64,000 nt of DNA from assembly GCA_035550595.1 (NCBI GenBank), contig DASZOV010000138.1, positions 1-64,000 of the forward strand, given 5' to 3'. The notes below the pieces were generated by a model, which saw only the letters and a program-made list of their open reading frames with translations, had not been told where the DNA came from and did not search any database. Of the stretch, positions 40,684 to 50,943 are shown piece after piece. The first letter of the stretch is position 1; each line of letters opens with the position of its first letter. A program made the translations under genes and the position numbers. The stretch comes from CALFMR01 sp035550595 (GTDB taxonomy: Bacteria; Acidobacteriota; Vicinamibacteria; Vicinamibacterales; SCN-69-37).

Positions 40684-42099
40684 TTATTTCCGCCCCGGCG
40701 TCGATGCCGGGGCGGGGCGGGCAGCAGGATGGACGGCCAGCACCTCGGTGACGGCGTCCTCGAACACGTTCAGTGACTCACGCAGAGCCGCCATCGGGAT
40801 CGTCAGCGGCGGAGAGATCTTCAAACATTCGCCGGCGATGCCGACCGGCGCGAACATCAACAACCCCTTCTGATAGCACGCGACGTTGATCGCGAGCGCG
40901 AGCGCCGGGTTCGGCTCGTTCGTCCCGGGTTTGACCACCTGGATGCCGGCGACGAGCCCGCGTCCGTGGAAGCAGCCGAGCACGCGGCGGTGCCGCTGCT
41001 GGATGCGGCGCAGCCGATCGCACAGGACGGTGCCGAGCCGGGCGGCGCGCGTCGCGAGCCGTTCCTTGCGGATGATCGTGAGATTGGCGATGGCCGCCGC
41101 GACGGCGAGCGGAGACGCCGAATGCGTCGAGGTCATCGACCCGGGGCGATAGAGGCTCATGATGTCGCGACGGCCGATGACGGCCGAGAGCGGCAGCGAG
41201 CTCGTGATGCCCTTGCCGCAGGCGACGAGATCGGGCGTGATGCCGTAGTGCTCGTACATGAACATCCGGCCGGTCCGTCCGAAGCCGGACTGCACTTCGT
41301 CGACGATGAGCACGATGTCGTGCCGACGGCAGAAGGCTTCGAGCGCCCGCGCGTAACTCACCGGCAGGAAGTCGGGGCCGACGCCCTGATAGGCCTCGGT
41401 CAGCACGCCCGCGATGTCGGCGGGCCGGATGCCGCGCGCGCGCAACGCCGCGAGAAACGACGAGAACGACGTGTCGGTGTTCTTGTACCCGTCCGGGAAG
41501 GGGACCTGCACGAAGGTCCGATCGCGATCGACCATCCACGTCTTCTGCGACTCTTCGCCGCCGGCGAGCTGCGCGCCCATCGTGCGGCCGTGGAACGCGT
41601 GCACGAACGAGACGAGATACTTGCGGCGCCGGCCGTGGCGCGTGAGCGCATACGTCTTCGCCAGCTTGATGCAGTTCTCGACGGCCTCGCTGCCGGTGCT
41701 GAGGAGAAAGACCTGATAGCGCGCGGGATCGGGCGAGAGCTCGCGCAGCATGCGCGTCAGCACCGCACGGTCCTCGTGCGGAAAGACGTACGTCGCGAGG
41801 AGTGGCCGCTTCAAGTACGCCTTGAGCGCCGAGACGATTTCCGGCCGGCCGTGTCCGGCGTTCGTGATGAGCACGCCCGACGACCAGTCGATCCAGCGGT
41901 TGCCCCAGCGGTCGCTGACGGTGCACCCGCTCGCGCTGTGCCAGACGATGGGCGGTTGGCCGGCCATCGAGCGCGGCTCGGATCGCCGAAGCTCTTCGAG
42001 GATCGGCAGCGACTCGGGGACGGGGAGCGGCGTGCGAATCCGCCGGAAGGGCGTGCGCACGCGGGGGACGGCAACGGGCGTGAGGTCGTAAGTAGCCAT
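40684..42099 (-). CDS. Class III pyridoxal-phosphate aminotransferase
   Basis: The 471-residue transaminase is related to acetylornithine, GABA and taurine aminotransferases. Visible features are G-S-E-A-V-E-N-C-I-K-L-A (PLP-binding), the H-G-R-T-M-G-A loop, V-D-E-V-Q-S-G-F-G-R-T-G before the PLP-contacting Asp/Glu, and the catalytic Lys in ACGKGITSSLPLSAV. The substrate is unknown. It is the last gene of a three-gene minus-strand unit with an oxidoreductase and an isomerase. This suggests formation or breakdown of an amino sugar or amino-polyol, which is an inference. Confidence 0.88.
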   Translation of the reverse strand: MATYDLTPVAVPRVRTPFRRIRTPLPVPESLPILEELRRSEPRSMAGQPPIVWHSASGCTVSDRWGNRWIDWSSGVLITNAGHGRPEIVSALKAYLKRPLLATYVFPHEDRAVLTRMLRELSPDPARYQVFLLSTGSEAVENCIKLAKTYALTRHGRRRKYLVSFVHAFHGRTMGAQLAGGEESQKTWMVDRDRTFVQVPFPDGYKNTDTSFSSFLAALRARGIRPADIAGVLTEAYQGVGPDFLPVSYARALEAFCRRHDIVLIVDEVQSGFGRTGRMFMYEHYGITPDLVACGKGITSSLPLSAVIGRRDIMSLYRPGSMTSTHSASPLAVAAAIANLTIIRKERLATRAARLGTVLCDRLRRIQQRHRRVLGCFHGRGLVAGIQVVKPGTNEPNPALALAINVACYQKGLLMFAPVGIAGECLKISPPLTIPMAALRESLNVFEDAVTEVLAVHPAARPAPASTPGRK

Positions 42100-42106
42100 A
42101 GAGACG

Positions 42107-43396
42107 TTACGGTCGGCGGACGGACGCGGGCTCGTCGTACACGATCGGCACGAGGACGCCGTCGTTGACGATCGAGCGCCGCGCCGCTTCGATGACGAGT
42201 TCGTTCGTCGATGAGTTGGCCGGCGTGGCGAGCAGGCCCGCGGCGTCGATGGCTGCCAGTCGTTTGCGCCGCTCCTCGATCGCGGCTGATGACGTCAGGT
42301 CGGCGAGGCCGTGGTCGACGTGGCGGGCCGCGCGGACGTTGGCGGCAATCGAGTCGTACCCGTAGCCGATCGGCCGATAGCCGGAGCCTTCCCACGGCAC
42401 GAGTTGAAAGAAATCGGGGCTGACGTACCGGTAGCGCACGCCGCCGGTCGACACCGACGCGTATCGGACGCCGCGTTGATGGTCGTCATGATCGATGAGG
42501 CCCGTGGCGTCCGCGCCCTCGCAGTACATGACGAGTCCCTGATCGTTCATGCCGGCCGCCGCGTCCGGGTAGCCGAGGCCGTCGGTCACGGTGAGCATCG
42601 CACCGTTCTCGTAGCGGACGCGTCCGCTCGACCAGAGATAGCCTTCCTGGCCATTGGGAAACGCGCGCCGCACGCCGTCGACCGAGACGCTCGTCGGACG
42701 CAGTCCCGTGATGAACGACACGAGGTCCACGTAATGGCAGCCGACATAGGTGAACGGGTCGGTCGCCTCGCAGGTGAACCACGTCTGGAAATTCGAGTGC
42801 CGATAGTAATACGGCTCGTAGAGCCGCGCTTCGCCCATCATGAACTCGCCGAAGCGTCCCTCGCGGTACGCGCGCCGGGCGACGAGCGCGCGCCGGTCGA
42901 AGCGCTTGTGGTACTCGACGCCGACGAAGAGACCGCGGTCGCGCGCGAGATTCGCAATCTCGATCGCCTCGGCGTGACGAAGGACGAGCGGCTTGACGCA
43001 CAAGACGTGCTGCTCGTGAGTCAGCGCCTCGCGGACGACCGTATAGTGCAACGCATCGGGCACGGCGACGATGACCATCTGCCGCGGCGCGAGTGACGCG
43101 ATGACGTCGCGATACAGATCGGGATACGGCGCCTCGGGTGGCGTCGACAGCGACGGGTGCGCCTCGAAGGTCGATCCCGGGAACGCGCGCGCGAGGTCCG
43201 GATGCGACTGGAGCGCGCGAAGCGGCTCGCTCGTACGCGCGGAAATCAGGATCCGTCCGACGCGACCCGTGCGCTGCAAGTGATAGACGGACGGCAGAAT
43301 CAGATCGGCGGTGATCATGCCGCCGCCGACGATGAGGATGTCGAACGGCGCCGCGGACGGGGCGGCGCCAATGGGCTCGCTGCTGACGTCGGTCAT
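42107..43396 (-). CDS. Gfo/Idh/MocA-family oxidoreductase
   Basis: The 429-residue NAD(P)-dependent sugar dehydrogenase has the Rossmann motif IVGGGMITADLILP, then M-V-I-V-A-V-P-D-A-L-H, and the catalytic-site L-C-V-K-P-L-V, the usual E-K-P with Val in place of Glu. The second domain has V-G-V-E-Y-H-K-R-F and V-G-C-H-Y-V-D-L. It acts on sugars, inositols or amino sugars in this family. The start at 43396 overlaps the stop of the isomerase gene upstream (ATGA), and 7 bp separate it from the aminotransferase. Confidence 0.88.
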   Translation of the reverse strand: MTDVSSEPIGAAPSAAPFDILIVGGGMITADLILPSVYHLQRTGRVGRILISARTSEPLRALQSHPDLARAFPGSTFEAHPSLSTPPEAPYPDLYRDVIASLAPRQMVIVAVPDALHYTVVREALTHEQHVLCVKPLVLRHAEAIEIANLARDRGLFVGVEYHKRFDRRALVARRAYREGRFGEFMMGEARLYEPYYYRHSNFQTWFTCEATDPFTYVGCHYVDLVSFITGLRPTSVSVDGVRRAFPNGQEGYLWSSGRVRYENGAMLTVTDGLGYPDAAAGMNDQGLVMYCEGADATGLIDHDDHQRGVRYASVSTGGVRYRYVSPDFFQLVPWEGSGYRPIGYGYDSIAANVRAARHVDHGLADLTSSAAIEERRKRLAAIDAAGLLATPANSSTNELVIEAARRSIVNDGVLVPIVYDEPASVRRP

Positions 43397-44277
43397 GCGT
43401 GACGACTCATGTAGTCGAGAAAGCGGCGCGCGCACGCCGTCAGCCGGTCCCGTGAGCCGCCGCCGACGAGGGGCGAGCACATCTCGTAGGACACCCAGCC
43501 GTTGAATCCGCCTTCGCGGAGCGCGCCGAAAAACGCGTCGTAGGGAAGATCGCCGTCGCCCATGGGCACGGCCCGAACGGACGGCGGTTCGCGCGGCACG
43601 TAGTTGACCGCCGCCGGCACGTACTGCCAGCGCGGCAGCACGATGTAGTCGGCTGCCGTCGTCATGGCCATGCGCGGCGCCAGCGCACGCGCGTGGGCGA
43701 CGACGTCCTCGCCGCGAAGCGTCGGGGACCAGCAGTCGTACATCAACGCGAGGTTCGTCCGATCGACCTCGTCGGCGAATTGCACGTACGCGCGCGTGTC
43801 GACCGCGAGGTCGTGATGATTCTGCAGCCCGATGCGAACGCCGAACGGCGCGGCACGATCACAGCAGGCGCGGATGGCATCGAGCGTACGCTGCCACAGC
43901 GTCGTGACGTTCGATGCGGTGTGCTCGAATGACGTGAAGACGCGGACGAGATCGGAGCCGAGGGCGGCCGCGCGCGCCGCCAGATCGGCGACGTAGGCGA
44001 CCTGCACGTCAACGAGGGGAACTTCCGCGTCGGGCGCCAGCCCGAAGTCGGTGTACGCGGCCACGGCAGCGACGCCGAGACCGCGCGTCTCGAGACGGTC
44101 ACGCAACCGGCGACAGTCGTCGACACTGTAGTCGAGTGGCGACAGGTGCGGACGCTTGCCCATGATCTCGACGCCGTCGTAGCCAAGAGCGGCAGCGAGA
44201 TCGATGGACTCGTCGAGCGTCAGCCGGTCCTGACCCCAGAAGCCGGCGAACGAGACGGTGAAGAGGGCGGTGTGCAT
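43393..44277 (-). CDS. Sugar phosphate isomerase/epimerase
   Basis: The 294-residue cytoplasmic TIM-barrel protein of the AP-endonuclease-2 type has G-Y-D-G-V-E-I-M-G-K-R-P, the R-V-F-T-S-F-E-H strand, IGLQNHHDLAVDT (metal-binding His), A-L-M-Y-D-C-W-S-P and F-N-G-W-V-S-Y-E-M-C. It is the first gene of the isomerase, oxidoreductase, aminotransferase unit. It lies 110 bp after the receptor gene stop, with a hairpin between. Confidence 0.86.
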   Translation of the reverse strand: MHTALFTVSFAGFWGQDRLTLDESIDLAAALGYDGVEIMGKRPHLSPLDYSVDDCRRLRDRLETRGLGVAAVAAYTDFGLAPDAEVPLVDVQVAYVADLAARAAALGSDLVRVFTSFEHTASNVTTLWQRTLDAIRACCDRAAPFGVRIGLQNHHDLAVDTRAYVQFADEVDRTNLALMYDCWSPTLRGEDVVAHARALAPRMAMTTAADYIVLPRWQYVPAAVNYVPREPPSVRAVPMGDGDLPYDAFFGALREGGFNGWVSYEMCSPLVGGGSRDRLTACARRFLDYMSRHA

Positions 44278-44305
44278 TGCGGTACCTGAGCGGCGACCCG
44301 CTGGT

Positions 44306-44346
44306 CGTACGGCCGGGCCCCGCCACGCGGGAAACCCGGCCGTACG
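44306..44346 (-). terminator. Hairpin after receptor gene 1
   Basis: A perfect 12-bp stem (CGTACGGCCGGG at 44306-44317, complement at 44335-44346) with a 17-nt loop lies 41 bp downstream of the receptor stop on the minus strand. It may terminate or attenuate transcription into the isomerase operon; there is no T-run. Confidence 0.65.
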
Positions 44347-44386
44347 GCCGAACGGTGAGAGGACGCGGTTCGATCGCGCCCGTGCC

Positions 44387-47300
44387 CTAGAACGAGAACC
44401 GGATCTGCGCCTGGATCGTGCGCGGATCCTGCCACGCGTTGGCCATGCCGAAGCCCGCGTTGCTCGGCTTCGACCGCGACGACACGAGATTGCCGTCCGC
44501 GTCATACGGCAGGTTCACGGCCGTCGTCGACGTGTTCGGGTTGGCAAGGGTCACGGTGGTGTTGCGGCCCGTGATCTGCGCGCTGTTGGGCGCGTTGAAG
44601 ATGTCGAGCCGGAACTGCGCGCTGCGGCCGCCGCCGAGCCGAATCGTGCGAGCGATGGCGAAGTCGAGCACGCTCGACGCGCATCCTTGCGCGTAGCCGT
44701 TACCCGATTCGAGGCCCACGCTGCCGGGCAGCGGACCCGCGAACGCCGAGGCGTTGAATTGCCGGTAGATGTCATCACTGCAGCCCGCGCCGGGATCGCC
44801 GACGAGGCGCACGCGGCCGGCGTAGTCAGGCGATCCCGTGATGTTCACGTTGCCGCCGTTGCTCTGGTACGAGTAGCCGACGGTGTAGTACGAGCCCGTC
44901 GACGCCGTCCAGATGCCCGACAACTGCCAGTCGTTGATGATGTAGCTCAGCACGCGCAACGCGGACCGATCGGCCTGCAGCGTCGGTAACTGCCAGACGA
45001 AGTTGGCCTTCAGGATGTGCGTCTGCGGGTGGTTGTCGCCGAGCAGATCCTGCGCGTCGCCCTGATCGGCACGTGTCGTATACGTGCCGTCGGGGTTGTG
45101 CTCGAGGCGCAAGCCAACGCTGCTGTGATCGTAGAGGCCGATCGTGTCGTTGAAGCCGAACGACAGGCCATGGACGAAGCGGCGCTGGAAGGAGATCTGC
45201 AGCGAGTGATACGTGCGCCAGCCAAACGACTGGTTGCTCGAGATCGACCCGTAGCCTTGATAGGGGCGCATCAGGTTCGTCGTGACCGCCGTGGCACCCG
45301 GTGTCGTGCTCGGTGTGAGCGTCGGATCCTGGTATTGATCCAGATACGCCGTGCCGAAGTCGACCGCGTTGATGTTCACGCCAGTGACGATGTTGTAGCC
45401 GTGCTGGCCGACGTAGGAGACGTCGAGCGTCGTGCTCCAGGGAAGCGCCATCTGCGCACCGGCATTCCACTGCGCCGAGGAGGGCAGCGGGCTGTCGTAC
45501 TGGAAGATGTTCAGCGCCGGCGGTGTCTTCGTCGTCAAGCCACCCGATCCGAGGCTCTGCAACTGGCCGTACTGGACGGTCACGGTGCCGGAGAACGGCG
45601 GGTTGGAAGCCTGCGGGAAAACCGAGTTGCCGCTCGGCCGATCGAAGAACAGTCCACCGCCGCCGCGCAGCACGAGGCGCTGCGTGCCGGTCACGTCATA
45701 GGCCATGCCGAAGCGCGGCCCGACGGCGACCGCCGGCCACGTGTAAGTGGTCTTGGCGATGCCCTGCCCGGCCACGAAGAGGCCATTCGCCTCGTCGCCC
45801 GAGTTGGGCACGATCGTGCCGATCGCGAGCGCGGTGTTCGGTCCGAGGAGCGCACCGGTCACCGGATCGAGCGCCTGTCGCGCGCTGCCCGAACACGGGT
45901 AGCTATTGTTCGCACACCCCGCCTGGTAGAGCGCAGGTGCGGCCGATGGCTGCCACTTGTCGAGGAGGAAATTCGACGTCTGGCCGAGCTCGTCGTACTG
46001 CGGCTGCTGGTGGACGAACCGCAAGCCGTAGTCGAGCGTCAGCCGATCGGTGAACTTCCAGTTGTCCTGCACGAACCACTCGGTGTTGTTGTAAACCCAG
46101 TTGCCCTCGATGTACGCGGGCGCCTGCTGGTAGGAGTCGAAGGTGCCGAGGGCGGCATTCGCGAAGCCGAACTGCGCGTCGAGCGGGTTGTTCGTGTCGT
46201 TCGAGAAGTTGATCGACCCGAGCGCGTTGTTGTTGGGCTGCTCCGCCTTGTAACTGTGCGTGTTGTAGAAGCCCGCCTTCAGCGTGTGACGGCCGGCGAC
46301 CTTGGTGAGGTTCACGGCGATGTCGTCGGTCCTGATCGTGTTCAGGTAGCCGGGGAAGCCGAGGTTCGGCGGGTTGTTGGTGACGCGGTTGCCCCAGGAG
46401 AAGCTCGGGGGCAGGAGCAGGCGCGAGCCGTCCCAGATCGGCGGGTTGACCTTGTTCAGCACGCGATACGCGTAGTAGTCGGGATTGATGACCGTGGCAT
46501 CCGGGAAGATGTACGGGAGGTCGCCGAGCCCGATGTTGTTCCGGTCCGACGTCGGGTTCATCTGCAGCGCGTTCTGACAGAACTGCGGTGACCCGCCGAC
46601 GAGCGCGCAGCCAGCTTCCTCGGCTTGGCTGTGGCCGTAAACCACTTCCAGGAACGTCGTGGGGTTGACGGTGTAGTCGACCGTGGCCGCATCGGTGAAC
46701 ACGACCGGGTTCTGCTGCCGCGTATCGTTGAACCCGGGGATCGATCCAAGGATCGTGCGATCGGCCTGCCCGTAGGCGGCGTATTTGAAGCTCGCGCGCA
46801 GCGCTGACCATGGCTGGTAATCGAGCTTGACGACCGGCTGCCAGCCCGTGAGTTTCTGCGTGGCACTCTGCGTCACGTAGTTGTAGGCGAGGCCCGTGCC
46901 GTCGATGTTCGGCGCCGGCCAGTGGTTCAGGATGTTCAACCCCGTCTGATACAGCCGATCGGCCGGAATGCGGCCGAGCACGCCGCCATCCGCGAAGCAC
47001 GCGGATTGATCCGACGCGCTGCACGCCCCGGACTTCGACGCGTCGCGGATGTACGGATACAGATTGCCGAGGTTGTCGTAGGTCTGGGAGAAGTCGCCCT
47101 GGCGTTCGAGCACGGTCGGCATCCGCCACCGCTGCGTGTTGCCGCCCGTGGTCCGCGGGTTGAACTCCTGCGTGTAGAAGAAGAAGAGCTTGTTGTTCCC
47201 GCCGGGCTTGCCGATCGGACCGCCGATCGAATAACCCCAGTCGCGCTGCTTCGACACGCCCTTCGGGTCGCCGTTGAGGATGTTCCGCTCGCTGTTGGCG

Positions 47301-48073
47301 TTCCAGTCGGAGTTGCGTTCGACGTCGTACAGCGATCCGTGGAACTGGTTCGTGCCGCTCTTGGTGATGGCGGCGACCTGCAGGCCGCTCGACCGGCCGT
47401 ACTCCGCCTGATAGTTGGAGGTCAGCACCTTCACTTCGGCGATCGACTCGACGTTCACTTTCATGACCAGCCGGTTGCTGCCGGTGTCCATCGTCGAGAC
47501 GCCGTCCATCGTGTAGTTGTTGTCACCACCGCCGGTCGACGCGGTGTCGCCGACGCGGTTCGTGCCGCTGACGCCGGGCGTGAGCGAGATGAGCGCGTCG
47601 AAACTGCGCGTCGCAATGGGCAGGTTCTGCACGGCATCGGTCGGCACGGTCATCGACCGCTCGCCGCTGGTCGTCTGGACGGCCAGCGCCTCGCCAGTGA
47701 CGTCGACGACCTCCGATACGCCACCGACGTCGAGCGTGAGCCGGCCGACCGACGTGCGCGATCCGGCGTTGACCGTGATGCCTGACCGGTTCAACGTCTT
47801 GAAGCCCGACATCACGACCTCGATCGTGTACGTGTCGGCTGGCGTATTCGGCACAACGAAGTCGCCGGTTTCGTTCGTGACGACGACCGGAGACTTCGTG
47901 CCCTTCGTGGCGCTCACGAGCGTCACTGAGGCGCCGGGCAGGGCTCCGCCCTGCGCGTCCGTGATCGTGCCGACGACCGAACCGGTCGTGATCTGCGCAC
48001 TGGCTGACACCGCCATCGTCGTCATGCCGACGAGTACGGCCGCCAGGGCAGCTATTCCACGCGTCCACCTCAT
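44387..48073 (-). CDS. Oar-like TonB-dependent receptor 1 (carboxypeptidase-regulatory N-domain)
   Basis: This 1,228-residue outer-membrane receptor has a signal peptide ending S-A-S-A-Q and a CarboxypepD_reg-like domain (about 30-120; D-A-Q-G-G-A-L-P-G-A-S-V-T-L…G-D-F-V-V-P-N-T-P-A-D-T-Y-T-I-E-V). A plug follows (N-L-P-I-A-T-R-S-F-D-A-L-I-S-L-T-P-G-V; D-G-V-S-T-M-D-T-G-S-N-R), then a beta barrel ending R-F-S-F. Its N-domain is almost identical to that of receptor 2, while the plug and barrel are almost identical to receptor 3, so it is a mosaic. It lies 88 bp after the second PVC-type gene with no promoter seen between, and GGAGG before the ATG. Substrate unknown. Confidence 0.92.
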   Translation of the reverse strand: MRWTRGIAALAAVLVGMTTMAVSASAQITTGSVVGTITDAQGGALPGASVTLVSATKGTKSPVVVTNETGDFVVPNTPADTYTIEVVMSGFKTLNRSGITVNAGSRTSVGRLTLDVGGVSEVVDVTGEALAVQTTSGERSMTVPTDAVQNLPIATRSFDALISLTPGVSGTNRVGDTASTGGGDNNYTMDGVSTMDTGSNRLVMKVNVESIAEVKVLTSNYQAEYGRSSGLQVAAITKSGTNQFHGSLYDVERNSDWNANSERNILNGDPKGVSKQRDWGYSIGGPIGKPGGNNKLFFFYTQEFNPRTTGGNTQRWRMPTVLERQGDFSQTYDNLGNLYPYIRDASKSGACSASDQSACFADGGVLGRIPADRLYQTGLNILNHWPAPNIDGTGLAYNYVTQSATQKLTGWQPVVKLDYQPWSALRASFKYAAYGQADRTILGSIPGFNDTRQQNPVVFTDAATVDYTVNPTTFLEVVYGHSQAEEAGCALVGGSPQFCQNALQMNPTSDRNNIGLGDLPYIFPDATVINPDYYAYRVLNKVNPPIWDGSRLLLPPSFSWGNRVTNNPPNLGFPGYLNTIRTDDIAVNLTKVAGRHTLKAGFYNTHSYKAEQPNNNALGSINFSNDTNNPLDAQFGFANAALGTFDSYQQAPAYIEGNWVYNNTEWFVQDNWKFTDRLTLDYGLRFVHQQPQYDELGQTSNFLLDKWQPSAAPALYQAGCANNSYPCSGSARQALDPVTGALLGPNTALAIGTIVPNSGDEANGLFVAGQGIAKTTYTWPAVAVGPRFGMAYDVTGTQRLVLRGGGGLFFDRPSGNSVFPQASNPPFSGTVTVQYGQLQSLGSGGLTTKTPPALNIFQYDSPLPSSAQWNAGAQMALPWSTTLDVSYVGQHGYNIVTGVNINAVDFGTAYLDQYQDPTLTPSTTPGATAVTTNLMRPYQGYGSISSNQSFGWRTYHSLQISFQRRFVHGLSFGFNDTIGLYDHSSVGLRLEHNPDGTYTTRADQGDAQDLLGDNHPQTHILKANFVWQLPTLQADRSALRVLSYIINDWQLSGIWTASTGSYYTVGYSYQSNGGNVNITGSPDYAGRVRLVGDPGAGCSDDIYRQFNASAFAGPLPGSVGLESGNGYAQGCASSVLDFAIARTIRLGGGRSAQFRLDIFNAPNSAQITGRNTTVTLANPNTSTTAVNLPYDADGNLVSSRSKPSNAGFGMANAWQDPRTIQAQIRFSF

Positions 48074-48161
48074 GGGTCCTCCTACGGGTTGCGTCGCTTA
48101 CGGGCCAGGGCTCTCGCGCCGCGCACACGAATCGTGCGCGGCGTGTGTCATACGGCAGCGC

Positions 48162-50924
48162 TTACTGCGCCGAGCGCTCGCGGGCGGCGAGCGCCAAGAG
48201 TTCGTCGTTCGTCCACGGCCGCGCGCGGCCGGCGGTCTCGGCACGGACCGAGGCGATGGTCGACGGATTCACGGGCGATCCGGTCTGGCCCCACTCGCGC
48301 CGGACGTACGTCAGGACATCGGCAATCTGCTCGTCGTTCAGCACCTGGCCGACCGGCGGCATCAGACCGATGGAGCCTTCTTTTCCGTTGAGAAGAATGC
48401 GCGCCGTCACGTCGGCGGGACCGAGCGCCAGCGTCGAGCCGACCAGGCTCGCCGCGACCTTTTCCTGCCCGCGGCCATCGGGCTGATGGCACGCCTGGCA
48501 GATGTTCTGGTAGACCGTTCGACCCGCGTCGAAGCGGCGCTGTTCGTCTGCCGTGAGTGGCGCGACCGGTGCCGGCGCGCCGGCTTTGCCTGGCCAGACG
48601 ATGCGCGTCAGCACGCGCGTCGCACGCGGGGCGAGATCGCCGCCGTTCGAGGCGAGGGCCACGAACGCCGAGGGCTCACTCGTGAGCTGGAGGCTCCGTC
48701 CCGCGCCGCCGGCACGTCCGCGGCCAGCCGTCGTGGCTCGCGCCGCACCTGCGGGGCCGCCGGTCACGCCGCCGACGCGGTTGAGACTCGGCGTCGAGTA
48801 CGCATACGCGCCACCCGGGCCGGCGCGTCCGCCAGGACACGTCGGACAAGGCGTCGCGCCAGCCGCGGGACCGGCCGCCGTCCGTCGTCCCGTGGGAGCC
48901 GGCGTGCCCGGCATCGGCGCGCCGATGAGCGCGACTTCCGCGCCGCGCAGCAGGGCCGATCGTTGCCACGCGGGCCGCGACGCGCTGGCCGCGCCGTCGA
49001 GCACGTGTGCCACGGTCGCGCTGTCGTCGCCGCGGACGATCGTCGCCGCCACGGCCGCGATCGCATCGGCGCGCTGCGGTGTTTCTTCGGACGAGGCCAG
49101 CAGTGCATCGAGCGTGGCCGTCTCGCTGCCGCTGATGCTGCTCAACGCCGCGTCGAGCGCGACCGGGTCGTCCGAGTGGTGTTCGAGGAACGCCGCCACG
49201 GCCGTCGCGCGCGCGGCCGCCGGAAGCGTGCCGAGCGTGGCGCCGAGTTGATCGCGCACCGCCCAGTCGTTGTCGCTCGTGAGCGCGAGGACGGCGGTGC
49301 GCACCGCGGGATGGCTGTCGTCGCCGAGCCATCGCTCGGCGATGCGCAGCGCCGCCGCGCGCACGTCGCGTGACGGATCGGCGAGCGCATGGACGACCGT
49401 GTCCGGCTCGATCGCGCCCAGGCCGTCCAGCGTCCAGAGCGCCTGAACCCGCGTCCGGCCCTCGGTGGCCGTGCTCGCCAGCGTCGTGAGCGGACCGACG
49501 GCCGATCGGTCGCCGCGCTCGACGAGCACGCGCTCGGCCGTGTCTCGCCACCAGCCGTTCGGATGGGTGAGCGTCTGGACGAGCGTGGCGACCGGCGCGT
49601 TCGACAAGGCCGGAACGGTCGTGTCGCGCGTGAGGCCGTCGTAGACGACGCGGTAGATGCGGCCGAGCCCGGTCGGGTGCTCGAGTTTGCGTCCGAGAAT
49701 CTGGTCGCGCAGGTACTCGGTGACGTCGGCGCGCTGTTGAATGATGCCGCGATACATGTCGACGACGTACAGCGTGCCGTCGGGCGCGTTCGCGATGAAG
49801 ACCGGTCGGAAGCGCTCGTCGGTCGACGCCAGGAATTCGCCTTGCTCGTATGCCTTGCGTGCCTGGAGTCCCGATCCATCGTCGTTGACGATGATGCGGC
49901 TCACGAGATTGGCGGCCGGCTCGGCGACGAAGGCGTTGCCGTAGAGATCCGGCGGAAGACGGTCGCCGCGGTACACCATCGGCCCGCAGGCCGAGGTGAA
50001 GCGCGCGAGCGATCCGTCCGGTCGATCGATGCCCTGTTGATACGCGCGGTTGGTGCCCGGCGTCGGCCGCACCGGCCAGACCGTGTTGACCTGGCCATCC
50101 GTGCCATTGAGGCCTTCGTAGCTGCCACGCGTGCGGAGGAGCGCGGGATTGCGCGCGAAGTACTGCGTCGGCACGAGATCGACGTGCAGCGCCGACTCGT
50201 TCGAATTCCGGTAGATGTGCCCCGCGTCGTCCTGGGTCACGCCCCACTCGCCGCGTGAGAGCGTCGGTTCGGCGGTGAACTTGCCGTCCGCGAAATGGAA
50301 CTCGACGTCGCTGTTCGACGTGTAAATGCGGTTGTCCATCGCCCAGAACAGCGAGCTGGCGTTTTCCTCGACGCGGCCTTCGCGGCGACCATATCCGTCG
50401 GTGAGCTGCTCTTTCGTGTCGACGTGCAGATCACCGTCGGTATCGCGCATGAGCCAGACGTAGGGCGGTTCGCCGACGAGCACGCCGTGCTCGGTGACCT
50501 TGATGGCGCGCGCGAGCACCAGGCCATCGGCGAACACCGTCCGCTTGTCCATCGTGCCGTCGTGATTCGTGTCCTCGAGGACGACGACGCGGCCGATGGG
50601 GGCGGGATTCGGCTCGACGGTGTCCAGGTCCTGGACGAAGCCGGGCATTTCGACCACCCAGAGGCGGCCGGACGCGTCCCAGTCCATCGCGACCGGGTCC
50701 TGCACGAGCGGCTCGCTCGCGACGAGCTCGAGGTGATAGCCGGGCGGCATGTAGAAGGTCTTCATGGCGTCGGCCGGTGACAGCGGCGGGGCCGAGTCCG
50801 GGCCGGTGGAGACCGACTGCACGCCCGGCGGCCACGGATGACTGGGCGACTGACTTTGCGCGCCGACCGCGGCAACGGCCGTTGCGCCGAGGAGGATGAG
50901 GACGACGGTATGCGATCGCGTCAC
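48162..50924 (-). CDS. PVC-type haem-binding CxxCH protein (beta-propeller, HEAT, cytochrome c)
   Basis: The 920-residue exported protein has a signal peptide (T-V-V-L-I-L-L-G…V-G-A-Q). A propeller-type membrane-bound-dehydrogenase domain follows (G-Y-H-L-E-L-V-A-S-E-P; W-D-A-S-G-R-L-W-V-V-E-M; D-G-T-L-Y-V-V-D-M-Y-R-G-I-I-Q), then HEAT-like repeats and a Gly/Ala/Pro-rich linker. The cytochrome c domain has CQACH at about residue 809. It lacks the discoidin domain of the 23.5-kb relative. I take the GTG at 50924, with GAGGT 7 nt upstream; the frame stays open further but into the promoter. It heads a transcript with receptor 1. Confidence 0.85.
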   Translation of the reverse strand: MTRSHTVVLILLGATAVAAVGAQSQSPSHPWPPGVQSVSTGPDSAPPLSPADAMKTFYMPPGYHLELVASEPLVQDPVAMDWDASGRLWVVEMPGFVQDLDTVEPNPAPIGRVVVLEDTNHDGTMDKRTVFADGLVLARAIKVTEHGVLVGEPPYVWLMRDTDGDLHVDTKEQLTDGYGRREGRVEENASSLFWAMDNRIYTSNSDVEFHFADGKFTAEPTLSRGEWGVTQDDAGHIYRNSNESALHVDLVPTQYFARNPALLRTRGSYEGLNGTDGQVNTVWPVRPTPGTNRAYQQGIDRPDGSLARFTSACGPMVYRGDRLPPDLYGNAFVAEPAANLVSRIIVNDDGSGLQARKAYEQGEFLASTDERFRPVFIANAPDGTLYVVDMYRGIIQQRADVTEYLRDQILGRKLEHPTGLGRIYRVVYDGLTRDTTVPALSNAPVATLVQTLTHPNGWWRDTAERVLVERGDRSAVGPLTTLASTATEGRTRVQALWTLDGLGAIEPDTVVHALADPSRDVRAAALRIAERWLGDDSHPAVRTAVLALTSDNDWAVRDQLGATLGTLPAAARATAVAAFLEHHSDDPVALDAALSSISGSETATLDALLASSEETPQRADAIAAVAATIVRGDDSATVAHVLDGAASASRPAWQRSALLRGAEVALIGAPMPGTPAPTGRRTAAGPAAGATPCPTCPGGRAGPGGAYAYSTPSLNRVGGVTGGPAGAARATTAGRGRAGGAGRSLQLTSEPSAFVALASNGGDLAPRATRVLTRIVWPGKAGAPAPVAPLTADEQRRFDAGRTVYQNICQACHQPDGRGQEKVAASLVGSTLALGPADVTARILLNGKEGSIGLMPPVGQVLNDEQIADVLTYVRREWGQTGSPVNPSTIASVRAETAGRARPWTNDELLALAARERSAQ

Positions 50925-50943
50925 AGGGACCTCGAAACGCGGG